Source of the DNA: Photobacterium indicum
GTDB lineage: Bacteria; Pseudomonadota; Gammaproteobacteria; Enterobacterales; Vibrionaceae
Direction: 5' to 3'
Assembly (NCBI RefSeq): GCF_003026215.1
Contig: NZ_PYOC01000001.1
Coordinates: 1,054,001-1,118,000, forward strand
DNA length: 64,000 nucleotides
Below the pieces are notes generated by a model, which saw nothing but the letters and a program-made list of their open reading frames with translations, had not been told where the DNA came from and made no database searches. Both the position numbers and the translations under genes were made by a program. How positions within the stretch are numbered: position 1 is the stretch's first letter; every line of letters begins with the position of its first letter. Below, piece after piece: positions 54,564-63,983 of this stretch.

Positions 54564-55656
54564 TCGTTATTTGGTAGATGTGAGCAGTGTTGTTTTCATT
54601 CATCCATGGTGTTTTTTACTGTTACCGATTCCATTGATAATTTATCGGCTTATTCCTGCATATCGTACCAAGCAAGCAGCTATCAAAGTGCCTTTCTTTG
54701 ACACCTTGGTCGATGCGCTTGGGGAAAAACCGACAGAGGGGGCTAGCCAATTGACACCACAGTGGTGGCAGCGTGTGATCTTACTAATTTCCTGGTTATT
54801 GGTTGTGGCAGCACTGGCCAAGCCAACAGTGCTGGGGGAACCGCAAGTACGTGAGCGGCTAGGAAGAGACGTAATGGTGGTTTTGGATTTGTCAGGCTCG
54901 ATGGCTGAACCAGACTTCACTACGCCGAATGGTCAGAAGAACACTCGGTTGGCAGCGGCAAAGCAGGTACTGGCTGATTTTGCAGAAACGCGAAAGGGTG
55001 ATCGGCTGGGATTGATTTTGTTTGGCGATGCAGCATTCATTCAAACACCGTTTACATCGGATCTTACTGCTTGGCTGGCATTACTGGAGCAAACAGATGT
55101 CGCGATGGCCGGCCAAAGTACCCATCTAGGTGATGCCATAGGGCTAGCAATCAAAGTATTTGACCAAAGTTATTACAGTGATGCGAACAATAGTGAACCG
55201 CGTGAAAAAGTGGTGATTGTACTAACAGATGGTAATGATACCGGAAGTTTTGTTGAGCCAATTGATGCTAGTAAGGTTGCTGCAGCCAAAGGGGTACGGA
55301 TCCACACTATTGCGATGGGAGACCCAACCACGGTAGGTGAGCAGGCGTTGGATATGGATACCATTGAAAAAATTGCTTCAGTTACGGGGGGAAAGGCCTT
55401 TGAAGCACTCAACCATGAAGAGTTAGTGGTGGCCTATCAGACAATTGGTGAACTGGAGCCACAGTTATATGAAAGTACGACATATCGAGCCAAACACAGT
55501 GTGCACCATTATCTTATTATGATAGTGGTTGCCTTGTATCTGCTGGCATTCTGCATGGTTTGCCTACGTCGTTGGTTGCAGAATTCAATAGTATCTAAAA
55601 GGGAAGCGACATCGCTAAAACAAAGCGAACGGCAAGAAGGAGCCTGTGATGTTTGA
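54556..55656 (+). CDS. VWA-domain membrane protein (BatA-like)
   Basis: A 366-residue protein with N-terminal hydrophobic segments (FIHPWCFLLLPIPLIIYRLI and VILLISWLLVVAALA), a VWA domain with MIDAS VVLDLSGSMAE (about residue 112) and late VVIVLTDGNDTG, then a C-terminal transmembrane helix (YLIMIVVALYLLAFCMVCL). Start overlaps the preceding gene by 8 bases. It presumably binds its client or the ATPase via the metal site. Confidence 0.94.
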   Translation: MFDRYLVDVSSVVFIHPWCFLLLPIPLIIYRLIPAYRTKQAAIKVPFFDTLVDALGEKPTEGASQLTPQWWQRVILLISWLLVVAALAKPTVLGEPQVRERLGRDVMVVLDLSGSMAEPDFTTPNGQKNTRLAAAKQVLADFAETRKGDRLGLILFGDAAFIQTPFTSDLTAWLALLEQTDVAMAGQSTHLGDAIGLAIKVFDQSYYSDANNSEPREKVVIVLTDGNDTGSFVEPIDASKVAAAKGVRIHTIAMGDPTTVGEQALDMDTIEKIASVTGGKAFEALNHEELVVAYQTIGELEPQLYESTTYRAKHSVHHYLIMIVVALYLLAFCMVCLRRWLQNSIVSKREATSLKQSERQEGACDV

Positions 55657-57400
55657 TTCCCTTTTATGGCAGCAGGCTTGGCAGCAATTTCATTTTATGC
55701 GTCCTTATTGGCTACTGGTACTGATCCCACTGTGTTTCGTTGTATATTTGCGATGGAAGCAAGAGGCTGATGAGCAATGGCAACAATTTCTGCCATCACA
55801 CCTCCGTCAGGTGCTAACCATTGGCGAGACCGGCTGGAGAAAGCATCTGCCACTTAAACTTCTAACAGTGAGCATGGTGTTGGCGATATTGGTTTGTGCG
55901 GGGCCTAGTTGGCAGCGCGAAGCTTCTCCGTTTGGTGAAGATAAGTCTTCGCTGTTAGTTGTGCTAGATAACAGTGATTCTATGTTGCTGCAAGATATTG
56001 CACCGAGCCGCCTTGAGCGTGCTAAGCAAAAAAGCCGAGATTTGATGGCGCTAAGGCAAGGCGGGCGAACTGGTTTGGTGGTGTACAGCGGTTCAGCTCA
56101 TATCGCGATGCCTTTAACCCAAGACAGTGATGTATTCACTCCATTTCTTGCTGCGATTGAGCCTGATATTATGCCAGTAGAAGGTAAGTCGGCTGAAACG
56201 GTACTACCGTTACTTACTCAACAGCTCGGAACAGAAACCGTAGGGACAGTATTATTGCTGACCGATGGTGTTAATCCGAACACCATTGAACAATTTGAAG
56301 CGTATTTTGCGGAGTCGCCACATCAACTGCTTATTCTTGCGGTGGGCAATACGACGGTTAAAACCGGCAGCCCGCTTGATTTGACTTCACTGCGTCAGCT
56401 GGCCAGTGCCACTGGTGGAAAAGTTCTTGAACTCACTGTAGATGATGGTGATATCACGACCCTAAATCGCCAAATAGAACGTTATATGCAGCTAAACAAT
56501 GAATCAGCAATGCCTTGGAAAGATATGGGGTATTACCTGTTAATCCCTGTCGCTTTCATGTTGTTGCTATGGTTCCGTAAAGGATGGTTAGTTCAATGGT
56601 GTGTTTTGGCTGCCGTATCATTGTCGGTAAGTTATTCGCCTGATACAGAGGCTCAGCCTGTAATGTCAAAGGCTAAAACAGTGGTGCAGGAAGTTACAAT
56701 TGGTGAGACATTGAATCAGTGGTGGATGAACCTATGGCTAACACCTGATCAGCAAGGGCAATTTTACTTTAACCACGGTGACTATCTACAAGCCGCGATT
56801 CATTATACCGATTCGTTTCGTAAAGGGGTTGCTTATTATTACGCCGCCGAATATCAGTTTGCCCGTAGTGCATTTATGCAAGATGGCAGTGAGATAGCCA
56901 TGCTTAATACAGGTAATGCTTTGGCAAGGCAGCGCGAATATTTGGCTGCTAGAGATTTGTTTCGCCAACTGGCCGAGACGGCTGATTCTTCTTCTGTTCG
57001 CCAGCAAGCTAAGCATAATTGGGAAGCAATTCAGTCTATCGTGGATGAAATCAATCGGACCAGTGAAAGCCAGATGGGAACGACAGATGGACCTGAAGAC
57101 TCTTTTGAGTTGGCAGATGATCAGCCAAGAACTTCTGATGGTGCTGAAGAAAAGGTAGATGCCAGCATGATGGTAAGGGAAACCCTGAATGCTAATGAAA
57201 TTTTAGGCAGCCCAGAATTGGCGGATAAATGGCTCCGTCGTGTAGAGGCCGATCCAAAATATTTCCTGCGGGCTAAATTCCTTATTCAACTTCATAGTCC
57301 AGCTGGTTCCTTACTTAATGACGATAAGTTAGACGGAAAAGGTCATAAAAAAGAGGCCCTCTTATCGGGAAGCCATATCACGGGAGAACACAATGAATAG
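55649..57400 (+). CDS. VWA and TPR-like membrane protein (BatB/BatC fusion-like)
   Basis: A 583-residue protein: N-terminal membrane segments, a VWA domain with LVVLDNSDSM at about residue 103 and VLLLTDGVNPN, two more membrane segments near 295-345, and a C-terminal TPR-like part (YLQAAIHYTDSFRKGVAYYY, then LNTGNALARQREYLAARDLF). I start it at ATG 55649, 6 bases after AAGGAG. This VWA-TPR order is typical of the BatB-BatC fusion in gamma-proteobacteria. Confidence 0.92.
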   Translation: MFDSLLWQQAWQQFHFMRPYWLLVLIPLCFVVYLRWKQEADEQWQQFLPSHLRQVLTIGETGWRKHLPLKLLTVSMVLAILVCAGPSWQREASPFGEDKSSLLVVLDNSDSMLLQDIAPSRLERAKQKSRDLMALRQGGRTGLVVYSGSAHIAMPLTQDSDVFTPFLAAIEPDIMPVEGKSAETVLPLLTQQLGTETVGTVLLLTDGVNPNTIEQFEAYFAESPHQLLILAVGNTTVKTGSPLDLTSLRQLASATGGKVLELTVDDGDITTLNRQIERYMQLNNESAMPWKDMGYYLLIPVAFMLLLWFRKGWLVQWCVLAAVSLSVSYSPDTEAQPVMSKAKTVVQEVTIGETLNQWWMNLWLTPDQQGQFYFNHGDYLQAAIHYTDSFRKGVAYYYAAEYQFARSAFMQDGSEIAMLNTGNALARQREYLAARDLFRQLAETADSSSVRQQAKHNWEAIQSIVDEINRTSESQMGTTDGPEDSFELADDQPRTSDGAEEKVDASMMVRETLNANEILGSPELADKWLRRVEADPKYFLRAKFLIQLHSPAGSLLNDDKLDGKGHKKEALLSGSHITGEHNE

Positions 57401-58766
57401 TTATACTGCTGTTCAGAATGTGGCTTCAAATTGGCGAATAGCCATTCGGGTTGTTGTTATTATACTTGCAGTGATGATGTCTGGATTGTTCAGCTTATCA
57501 GCCTTAGCTTCATCGAACAGTGCCGCGATGGATATTTTTCAGCTTGAAAAGAGAGGACAGGTCGAAGTAAAGGCTTGGTTGGATCGCTCGCAAACAAACA
57601 AAACAGAACCGTATGCTATTAATCAGCAAATTATTATGTATATCGAAGTGGCGACACCGCGCTGGTTTACTGGGGGAACCCAGATAAACAATATTGATTT
57701 GCCCAATGTGATTGTAAAGCAGCGAAACCAGCTTGCGACCAATTATACTGAACGCAAAAATGGACAAACTTGGTCCCGTCAACGTTGGGAGATTACCTTA
57801 TACCCGCAGCAGTCGGGGGCTTATGTTATTCCTGCCACTGGCGTTGAGTTACAAGTATCGGTTCCAGGTGGTTTGAATGTACGAGGAAGATTATATACCC
57901 CGCCATTATCCTTTTCAGTCGCATTGCCATCAGGTCGTTTGAATTCAGATGGTGACTGGGCAGCGGCCAGCGAACTTAAAGCGGAGCAGATTTGGGATAG
58001 CTCCAACGAGGAACTTGCCGTAGGTGATGTGATTACTCGTACAGTTCAGGTTAAAGGCAAGAATACCTTATCGGTTCTTATTCCATTGCTGATCCCTGAA
58101 GACCCGTCTTCTGAGTATCAAGCCTATCCGCAGCCTCACCGTCTAAAAGATACTCAAGAGCGTGGTAATTATAGGTCTAGTCGCCAAGAGCAAGTGATGT
58201 ATGTTCTACAGGCTGGTGGAGACGTGCATTTTCCGGCTTTAAATATCCAATGGTGGAACACTCAAACGCAACAAGTGGAAACTCTTCAAGTTGCAGGTAA
58301 AACCTTTACAGTTCGGCATACATTTCAATCATTGTTGAATACATACTGGCAGCAACTCATGTTTTGGGGCGGGATAGGTTTAGGAGTAGTGCTTTTAATT
58401 GGTGTACTGACCCGTTATTACCGAACTCACCCTTTACCTGCTTTGATAGATTATGGAATGGCGGTGAATCGTCGACAATGGACGAAGGCTAAGACTATGG
58501 CTTATAACAAGTTTCGCAATGAAACGGGGCTACTAGAATTAGGGGGAAGAAGCACCGCTGCTCAATGGCAGCAATTCAGCATTGAATTTCAGCTTGGTCA
58601 GCCATCAAGACGTTTGTTTTGGCAGGTTTGGCGGAGAATGCTATATACGGAGCTATTATTGAATCTGAAAAAGCAATGCTTAAGGCTGCTTCATCCCTTG
58701 CAGTTGCTTGTACCTGCGGCATTGCCACAATTAAAATCAGCGAAAGCTAGCAAAAAAAGACATTGA
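57393..58766 (+). CDS. BatD-like protein
   Basis: A 457-residue protein with a signal-like N-terminal helix (WRIAIRVVVIILAVMMSGLF), a beta-rich region with two immunoglobulin-like parts (PYAINQQIIMYIEVATPRWF; GDVITRTVQVKGKNTLSVLI), and a transmembrane helix near residue 325. It overlaps the preceding gene by 8 bases. The last 50 residues are strongly basic and leucine-rich, not like the usual BatD tail; a frameshift near 58630 is possible. Confidence 0.88.
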   Translation: MNSYTAVQNVASNWRIAIRVVVIILAVMMSGLFSLSALASSNSAAMDIFQLEKRGQVEVKAWLDRSQTNKTEPYAINQQIIMYIEVATPRWFTGGTQINNIDLPNVIVKQRNQLATNYTERKNGQTWSRQRWEITLYPQQSGAYVIPATGVELQVSVPGGLNVRGRLYTPPLSFSVALPSGRLNSDGDWAAASELKAEQIWDSSNEELAVGDVITRTVQVKGKNTLSVLIPLLIPEDPSSEYQAYPQPHRLKDTQERGNYRSSRQEQVMYVLQAGGDVHFPALNIQWWNTQTQQVETLQVAGKTFTVRHTFQSLLNTYWQQLMFWGGIGLGVVLLIGVLTRYYRTHPLPALIDYGMAVNRRQWTKAKTMAYNKFRNETGLLELGGRSTAAQWQQFSIEFQLGQPSRRLFWQVWRRMLYTELLLNLKKQCLRLLHPLQLLVPAALPQLKSAKASKKRH

Positions 58767-58802
58767 ACAGAAAGCAATTGAGCAAGCCTCACAAGAGTGA
58801 AC

Positions 58803-58834
58803 AAAACCGTTAGCTGAGGCGAGCGGTTTTTTTT
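58803..58834 (+). terminator. Rho-independent terminator after the bat-like operon
   Basis: AAAACCG and CGGTTTT arms around GTTAGCTGAGGCGAG, followed by T8. Confidence 0.75.
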
Positions 58835-58917
58835 AGACTGAAGGTAATGTTAATTATACCTGTGGCTTGATACGTTTATGTACGTGTTTAGGGCGGGTAG
58901 CAGCATATTGGGTGGCA

Positions 58918-59817
58918 ATGAAAAATACTGAGCTGAACCTTATTCCAATTTTTGTCGCAATTTATGAAGAGCAAAGCCTTTCACGGGCTGCTGGTAGGCT
59001 GGATATTAGTCAACCCGCCGTGAGCAAGGCGCTAAAACGTCTTCGTGATATTTACGACGATCCATTATTTCATCGCAATACAGCAGGTGTAGAGCCGACG
59101 GCTTTTGCCAGTGATATATATCCGGCAATGGCTGCGGCATTAAAGAATTTTAGTTCTACATTATCAGCGTCGCGAGAGTTTGATCCAAAAAGCTCGACAA
59201 GGATTTTTTCAATCGCATGCGTGTCAGTAGCAAGTTATAGCTTGATCCCGAAGCTGATTAATAAGATCAGAAAAGAAGCGCCCTCTATTGCCCTTGAAAT
59301 CCATCCATTGTTTACTGAAGATATGGACGCGGATTTACGTCTTCAGCGTTATGATTTGATCATTGACCTGCCTCCAAGGGGGCGGAGCCTGCTTAAGACA
59401 GAAGTTTTATATTCGGAAGCACTGAGCGTGGTTTGCAGCCAGCAACACCCACGGTTAAAAGATACGATATCAATTGAACAATTTTTAAAAGAAGATCATG
59501 TAGTAGTGGCACGTTGGCATGCGCGGCGGAGTTTGCTGAACGCTGAGGATATTCCAGAGTTAGATAATCGTAATATTATTGTTCGTGCGCCAGGCGCTGT
59601 TGAGATGCTACCGCTTATAGCTGGCTCAGATATGATTGGAATACTGCCAAATTCGACCATAGAGGAATTTACCAATATTTATAAGGTTAAGTCTTTACCT
59701 TTGCCGTTTAGTAGTTACCTTTATGACTTGTGTGCAATTTGGCATCCAAGCCGCTCTTCTGAAGCCAGCCATCGTTGGTTACGCCAATTGCTGCATCAAG
59801 CCGCAAAAGAGCGTTGA
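58918..59817 (+). CDS. LysR-family transcriptional regulator
   Basis: A 299-residue LysR-type regulator. The winged helix is at the start (LNLIPIFVAIYEEQSLSRAA, then LDISQPAVSKALKRLRDIYD) and the effector-binding domain follows (IFSIACVSVASYSLIPKLIN). I chose ATG 58918; the frame opens at 58867 but reads an unlikely leader. It probably controls this sulfatase/phosphatase locus, sensing an unknown metabolite. Confidence 0.92.
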   Translation: MKNTELNLIPIFVAIYEEQSLSRAAGRLDISQPAVSKALKRLRDIYDDPLFHRNTAGVEPTAFASDIYPAMAAALKNFSSTLSASREFDPKSSTRIFSIACVSVASYSLIPKLINKIRKEAPSIALEIHPLFTEDMDADLRLQRYDLIIDLPPRGRSLLKTEVLYSEALSVVCSQQHPRLKDTISIEQFLKEDHVVVARWHARRSLLNAEDIPELDNRNIIVRAPGAVEMLPLIAGSDMIGILPNSTIEEFTNIYKVKSLPLPFSSYLYDLCAIWHPSRSSEASHRWLRQLLHQAAKER

Positions 59818-59836
59818 GCTATTTATGAGTGAATAA

Positions 59837-59865
59837 AGCCCGGTTATTACTGATATTTCCGGGCT
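59837..59865. terminator. Terminator hairpin between the LysR and hydrolase genes
   Basis: AGCCCGG-(15)-CCGGGCT followed by CTTTCTT; it may serve both convergent genes. Confidence 0.75.
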
Positions 59866-59900
59866 CTTTCTTGCTATTGTGCCGTGATTTTCTATCTATC

Positions 59901-61595
59901 CTATTTGGTTGCTTTACTTACTTCTTCCAATACGTTGCCCGTCGCACCGCTTGGCTGGGTGATCCCTAGCTGATTTGATAGTGTTGGCGCAATGTCATAA
60001 GGAGTAATTTCACGTGATATTTTTTTTGCATCAATGTTATAGCCTGCAAAAATAACAGGTACATGTGTATCGTAACGCCATGGGGAGCCATGGGTTGAGG
60101 CAATAGTCAGACCATCCATATCATTGATATAGGTGCGAGGGTCGAATACTAGATAGATATCCCCTGAGCGTTGTGGGTGGTAGTTGTTTTTTACCATTCT
60201 CATCACCGCGGTATCGGGTAGACGATTTGCAGCAACATCGTCGCTAGTCACTGCGTAGGCAATACCTTGTATTTTTTCGACTTCGTCAGCGATAGCTTTT
60301 TGTACAGCAGCTAAGGAAACACCCTTCGCCTTAATTATTTTATGATTGAGATAGATATACGGTTGAGCGTAAAGACGGATTACATCCTCGTTTAAGCCAA
60401 AATCTTCTTGTAAACGTTGTCGTAGCTTATCATTGATAATTGTGTTTTTGTCGAAGTAGCTAGCGGTACTATAGCTGAGTGCATTAACCGTCGGAGCAGC
60501 TTCTGGCACACCATGATCAGCAGATAGAACGATAAGGGTATTTTCTAACCCTACCTGCTCATCTACACGGTTGAGCAATTTGGCCAAGGTGCGATCAAGG
60601 CGAATTAGGTTATCTTCAGTTTCTAGGCTTGAAGGTCCATACATGTGGATCACATAATCATTGGAAGAGAAGCTTATGGCCAAATAGTCAGTAAACTTAT
60701 TGTTACCAAGATCTTCTTTCTCGAGCAGCTCGCTCGCAAAATCAGCAGAGATTTCGTCACCTGCAGGGCTGAGTGTCAGCATTGTGCTGAAGTATTGGTA
60801 GCTGGCAGGGCCATAAGGGTGGGGGAAGGTGCGTTTAAACCCTGCTAGGTCGACTTTGTGATCCTGAGGGCCTTCTTTGAGGGTATAGCTGTTTCTGTCT
60901 AAAGCTAGCTCCCACTTTTGTTTGCTGTAACGGGCTGGAATCTCTTTTTTATTCCACTGAGTTACCCAATTTGGATATTGTTGGTAGTAATAATTACTGG
61001 TAACAAACTCAGACTGTGCTTTGGAAAACCAAAATGCTTTGCCAGAGTGACCAGCGAGAGAAATTGCCCCGCGGTCTTTTACTGATACCGAGAAGATTTT
61101 TGATTCACCATTGCTGGCGACAGATAGCTCATCACTGAACGTTGTTGATAATATTGGTACAGGTGAACGACCGCCCAGTTTAGCGGCTTTTTGGGTTGGG
61201 TCTATTTCGGTTGACTGGTTAACTCCTGCATTAGCAGTGAGCATGGCATAGTTACCATCTTCAACGTTATAGACAAGACGCTCTTGTTGACGGTCATACC
61301 ACACATTACCGACCATACCATGCACACTTGGAGGTGCCCCTGTTGCCAATGATACATGACCCACAATAGTTTCAGTATTGCCATGCTGGTAGTGGGCATT
61401 GGTGTAATAGACGCCTTGTTCCATTAGGTAGCGGAACCCGCCTTCACCGAAGTTGTGTTGGTAGCGTTCAAGTAGATCGCCACGTAAGCCATCAACTGTA
61501 ATTTGCAGAACTAATTTTGGCGGTTCTTCAGCTGCTACTGCAGGGAGAGCAAGCAGACTAGCGAGTATGAATCCGGGTAAATAGGCGTATTTCAT
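59901..61595 (-). CDS. Alkaline-phosphatase-superfamily hydrolase (PafA-like)
   Basis: A 564-residue periplasmic protein with a signal peptide ending AVAA. The metal site starts LQITVDGLRGDLLERYQ, and the nucleophile region is HGNTETIVGHVSLATGAPPS (Thr76 as the likely nucleophile, by position before VGH). VLSADHGVPEAA and STHGSPWRYDTHVPVIFAGY supply further metal ligands. It is related to PafA-type phosphatases and phosphonate/phosphodiesterases rather than to formylglycine sulfatases, as it has no Cys/Ser-x-Pro-x-Arg motif. Substrate unknown. Confidence 0.88.
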   Translation of the reverse strand: MKYAYLPGFILASLLALPAVAAEEPPKLVLQITVDGLRGDLLERYQHNFGEGGFRYLMEQGVYYTNAHYQHGNTETIVGHVSLATGAPPSVHGMVGNVWYDRQQERLVYNVEDGNYAMLTANAGVNQSTEIDPTQKAAKLGGRSPVPILSTTFSDELSVASNGESKIFSVSVKDRGAISLAGHSGKAFWFSKAQSEFVTSNYYYQQYPNWVTQWNKKEIPARYSKQKWELALDRNSYTLKEGPQDHKVDLAGFKRTFPHPYGPASYQYFSTMLTLSPAGDEISADFASELLEKEDLGNNKFTDYLAISFSSNDYVIHMYGPSSLETEDNLIRLDRTLAKLLNRVDEQVGLENTLIVLSADHGVPEAAPTVNALSYSTASYFDKNTIINDKLRQRLQEDFGLNEDVIRLYAQPYIYLNHKIIKAKGVSLAAVQKAIADEVEKIQGIAYAVTSDDVAANRLPDTAVMRMVKNNYHPQRSGDIYLVFDPRTYINDMDGLTIASTHGSPWRYDTHVPVIFAGYNIDAKKISREITPYDIAPTLSNQLGITQPSGATGNVLEEVSKATK

Positions 61596-61671
61596 TACAG
61601 GTTTCCTCAGTGCTATTTCATGATGAGTGCAGATAAGTATTTCATGCAGTTTGTTATATGAGGTGTTATGA

Positions 61672-62487
61672 CTATTTGTCGCGGACTAGACGTAATCCCA
61701 TATCAGACATAATGATTGTCTGGCTGGCAAAATCCCTTCGGTAACTCTCTGACTCATTATCATCGTAGGAAAAGCTACCCCCTCGAACGGATTTGTGGGC
61801 TAGTCCAATGTCGGAATGTTGCTCATTGCGAGGGTTATCTGACGAGCCATATCTGTAATAACCAACATCGTAAGCGTCAATGACAAACTCCCCCACGTTG
61901 CCAGTCATATCATATAGACCAAGTTCATTAGGTTGTTTTTGACCAACTGGGTGAGCTTGGTTTTTTGAATTTCCTGCATACCAGCTGACATCATCAATGT
62001 TGTTAGAGCCGCTGTATGTGTAGCCTTCACTCTTGTTACCACCCTTGGCAGCAAACTCCCATTCAGCTTCTGTTGGTAGGCGGTAATTTGCACCAGATAA
62101 CGCATTTAATTTTGTAATAAAGTAGTTAGCCTGCTGCCAGCTAAGATTATTGACGGGCACGTTAGGCGCTTTGAAGTAGCTAAGTGATGATCCCATCACT
62201 GATTCAAAAATCGCTTGGGTAACTTCAAATTTCGAGATGTAAAAGCTATCTACTGATACGTTGCGAGCAGGACCTTCAGGCTTTTTAGCCGAGGCTGAAT
62301 TGGATCCCATTTCAAAGCTTCCACCTTCTACCAGGATCATATTGGCTTCAATCTGAAGCTCGATAGGATGTGCGGGGGAAAATACGTCGTTAGAGATCAG
62401 CCAAAGTGCGCTGCCAACCCCTATTGCCGTTAATAGCAAACCCGAGATCTGCATAGTTGAAGAACGTTTGTAAAAGATGGAAAACAT
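61672..62487 (-). CDS. SUMF1/FGE-fold protein without catalytic cysteines
   Basis: A 271-residue formylglycine-generating-enzyme-fold protein with a membrane anchor at about residues 12-35 (MQISGLLLTAIGVGSALWLI). Fold markers: MILVEGGSFEMGSNSASA, FYISKFEVTQAIFESV, YRLPTEAEWEFAAKGG, YDMTGNVGEFVIDA and SVRGGSFSYDDNESE. In true FGEs the C-terminal block carries two catalytic cysteines; none is present here, so it cannot mature sulfatases by that mechanism. I start it at 62487, 7 bases after GGAGG. Confidence 0.88.
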   Translation of the reverse strand: MFSIFYKRSSTMQISGLLLTAIGVGSALWLISNDVFSPAHPIELQIEANMILVEGGSFEMGSNSASAKKPEGPARNVSVDSFYISKFEVTQAIFESVMGSSLSYFKAPNVPVNNLSWQQANYFITKLNALSGANYRLPTEAEWEFAAKGGNKSEGYTYSGSNNIDDVSWYAGNSKNQAHPVGQKQPNELGLYDMTGNVGEFVIDAYDVGYYRYGSSDNPRNEQHSDIGLAHKSVRGGSFSYDDNESESYRRDFASQTIIMSDMGLRLVRDK

Positions 62488-62645
62488 GATGAAGCCTCCG
62501 CAAAGCTTGTAGGTTATCCGCAAAGAAGGGAGAGCCTATTGTAGAGAATATCTCCATATCTAAAGGTTATAAGGGGTATAACAAGCGCTTGGCTATTACC
62601 CGTTTTAAAATCGGTCTACTTATTAAGTTCGAAAGTAGGTGCAAT

Positions 62646-63968
62646 ATGTTGATTACTCAAGGTCCGCAGTTTAATGGCAAGGTATCCAAGCGATTACATG
62701 TGATGGCAAAACCGATTGGAGCAGCATGTAATATTGATTGCACTTACTGTTATTACCTGAGCAAGCAGGATCTGTTGGAGTATAAAAAGGGGTGCTCTCC
62801 ACGAATGGATGAAGACACGCTGGAAACGTATATCCGTCAATATATTGAGGGACAAAATACCGCAGAAATTATCTTTTCTTGGCAAGGTGGCGAACCAACA
62901 ATGCTAGGGCTCGACTATTTCAGAAAAATTGTTGAGCTTCAAAAAAAGTATAAGCCTGAAGGCATCATTATTTCCAATGATTTACAGACCAATGGCACGT
63001 TACTTAATGATGAGTGGTGTGTATTTCTAGCCGCCAATAATTTCCTTGTTGGATTGAGTATTGATGGCCCAGAAATGCTACACAATGCCTATCGTACTAA
63101 CCGTGCTGGTCGTGGAACATTTAAACAGGTAATGATGGCTGTTGAATTACTGCATAAGCACCAGGTTAAATTTGCCACTTTAACCTGTGTTAATAACTTA
63201 ACCAGCAAGAACCCACTAGATGTTTACCGTTTCTTGCGTGATGTGGTGAAGTCACCCCAGATGCAATTTATTCCGATAGTAGAACAAAAGACATTTCGAA
63301 CGACTGCTCCACAGAAGTGGAAGTCTCAAGAGCAGCTGCGCCAAGGGGATAAAAAACTTAACCCTTGGCATAAGAATTCGGTTGTTGAACCTTGGTGTGT
63401 ATCGGCTGATGCATGGGGTGATTTTCTGATCGCCGTGTTTGATGAGTGGATTAAACAAGATATTGGTAAAGTATTTGTGCAGTATTTTGAAGCCAGTGTC
63501 GAGACATGGATGGGGCGAAAAAACCCGCTTTGCACCTTAGGTGAAATATGTGGCAAAGGGTTGGCAATGGAGCCTAATGGCGATGTCTATACCTGTGATC
63601 ATTATGTCTACCCTGATTACCAAGTCGGTAATATCCATCACAAGAACATCGATGAAATGGCGTATTCCGAATCACAGAAAACATTCGGTTTTGCAAAGTC
63701 ACGAACATTAACTAGCCAATGTCAGCAGTGTGAGTACCAGTTTGCCTGTTATGGCGAATGTCCTAAAAATCGCTTTATTCGCACCAAAGAAGGCGAACCA
63801 GGATTAAATTATTTATGCGCAGGTTGGAAGAAATTTTTCAGCCACGCAGATAAGTCGTTGGCTTATGTGTTGCGTGCATCGGGCTACCCTGTTGCTCATG
63901 GTAAATATAGCGATGAGGTGATACGACAACAAGGTCAACGCTTCCCACAATTTCCAACTTGTTTTTAA
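62646..63968 (+). CDS. Anaerobic sulfatase-maturating enzyme (radical SAM/SPASM)
   Basis: A 440-residue radical SAM enzyme. The first cluster is bound by CNIDCTYCYY (Cys28, Cys32, Cys35), followed by SWQGGEPTMLGLDYF. The C-terminal SPASM region has CTLGEICGKGLAMEPNGDVY, then CDHY and CQQCEYQFACYGECPKNRF, binding two more 4Fe-4S clusters. It converts the active-site Cys or Ser of sulfatases to formylglycine without oxygen. I chose ATG 62646 with AGGTG upstream; an in-frame TTG at 62589 adds 19 residues. The Cys-type sulfatase at 50171 is the obvious partner in this window. Confidence 0.95.
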   Translation: MLITQGPQFNGKVSKRLHVMAKPIGAACNIDCTYCYYLSKQDLLEYKKGCSPRMDEDTLETYIRQYIEGQNTAEIIFSWQGGEPTMLGLDYFRKIVELQKKYKPEGIIISNDLQTNGTLLNDEWCVFLAANNFLVGLSIDGPEMLHNAYRTNRAGRGTFKQVMMAVELLHKHQVKFATLTCVNNLTSKNPLDVYRFLRDVVKSPQMQFIPIVEQKTFRTTAPQKWKSQEQLRQGDKKLNPWHKNSVVEPWCVSADAWGDFLIAVFDEWIKQDIGKVFVQYFEASVETWMGRKNPLCTLGEICGKGLAMEPNGDVYTCDHYVYPDYQVGNIHHKNIDEMAYSESQKTFGFAKSRTLTSQCQQCEYQFACYGECPKNRFIRTKEGEPGLNYLCAGWKKFFSHADKSLAYVLRASGYPVAHGKYSDEVIRQQGQRFPQFPTCF

Positions 63969-63983
63969 GTGAGGGTAAAAATA

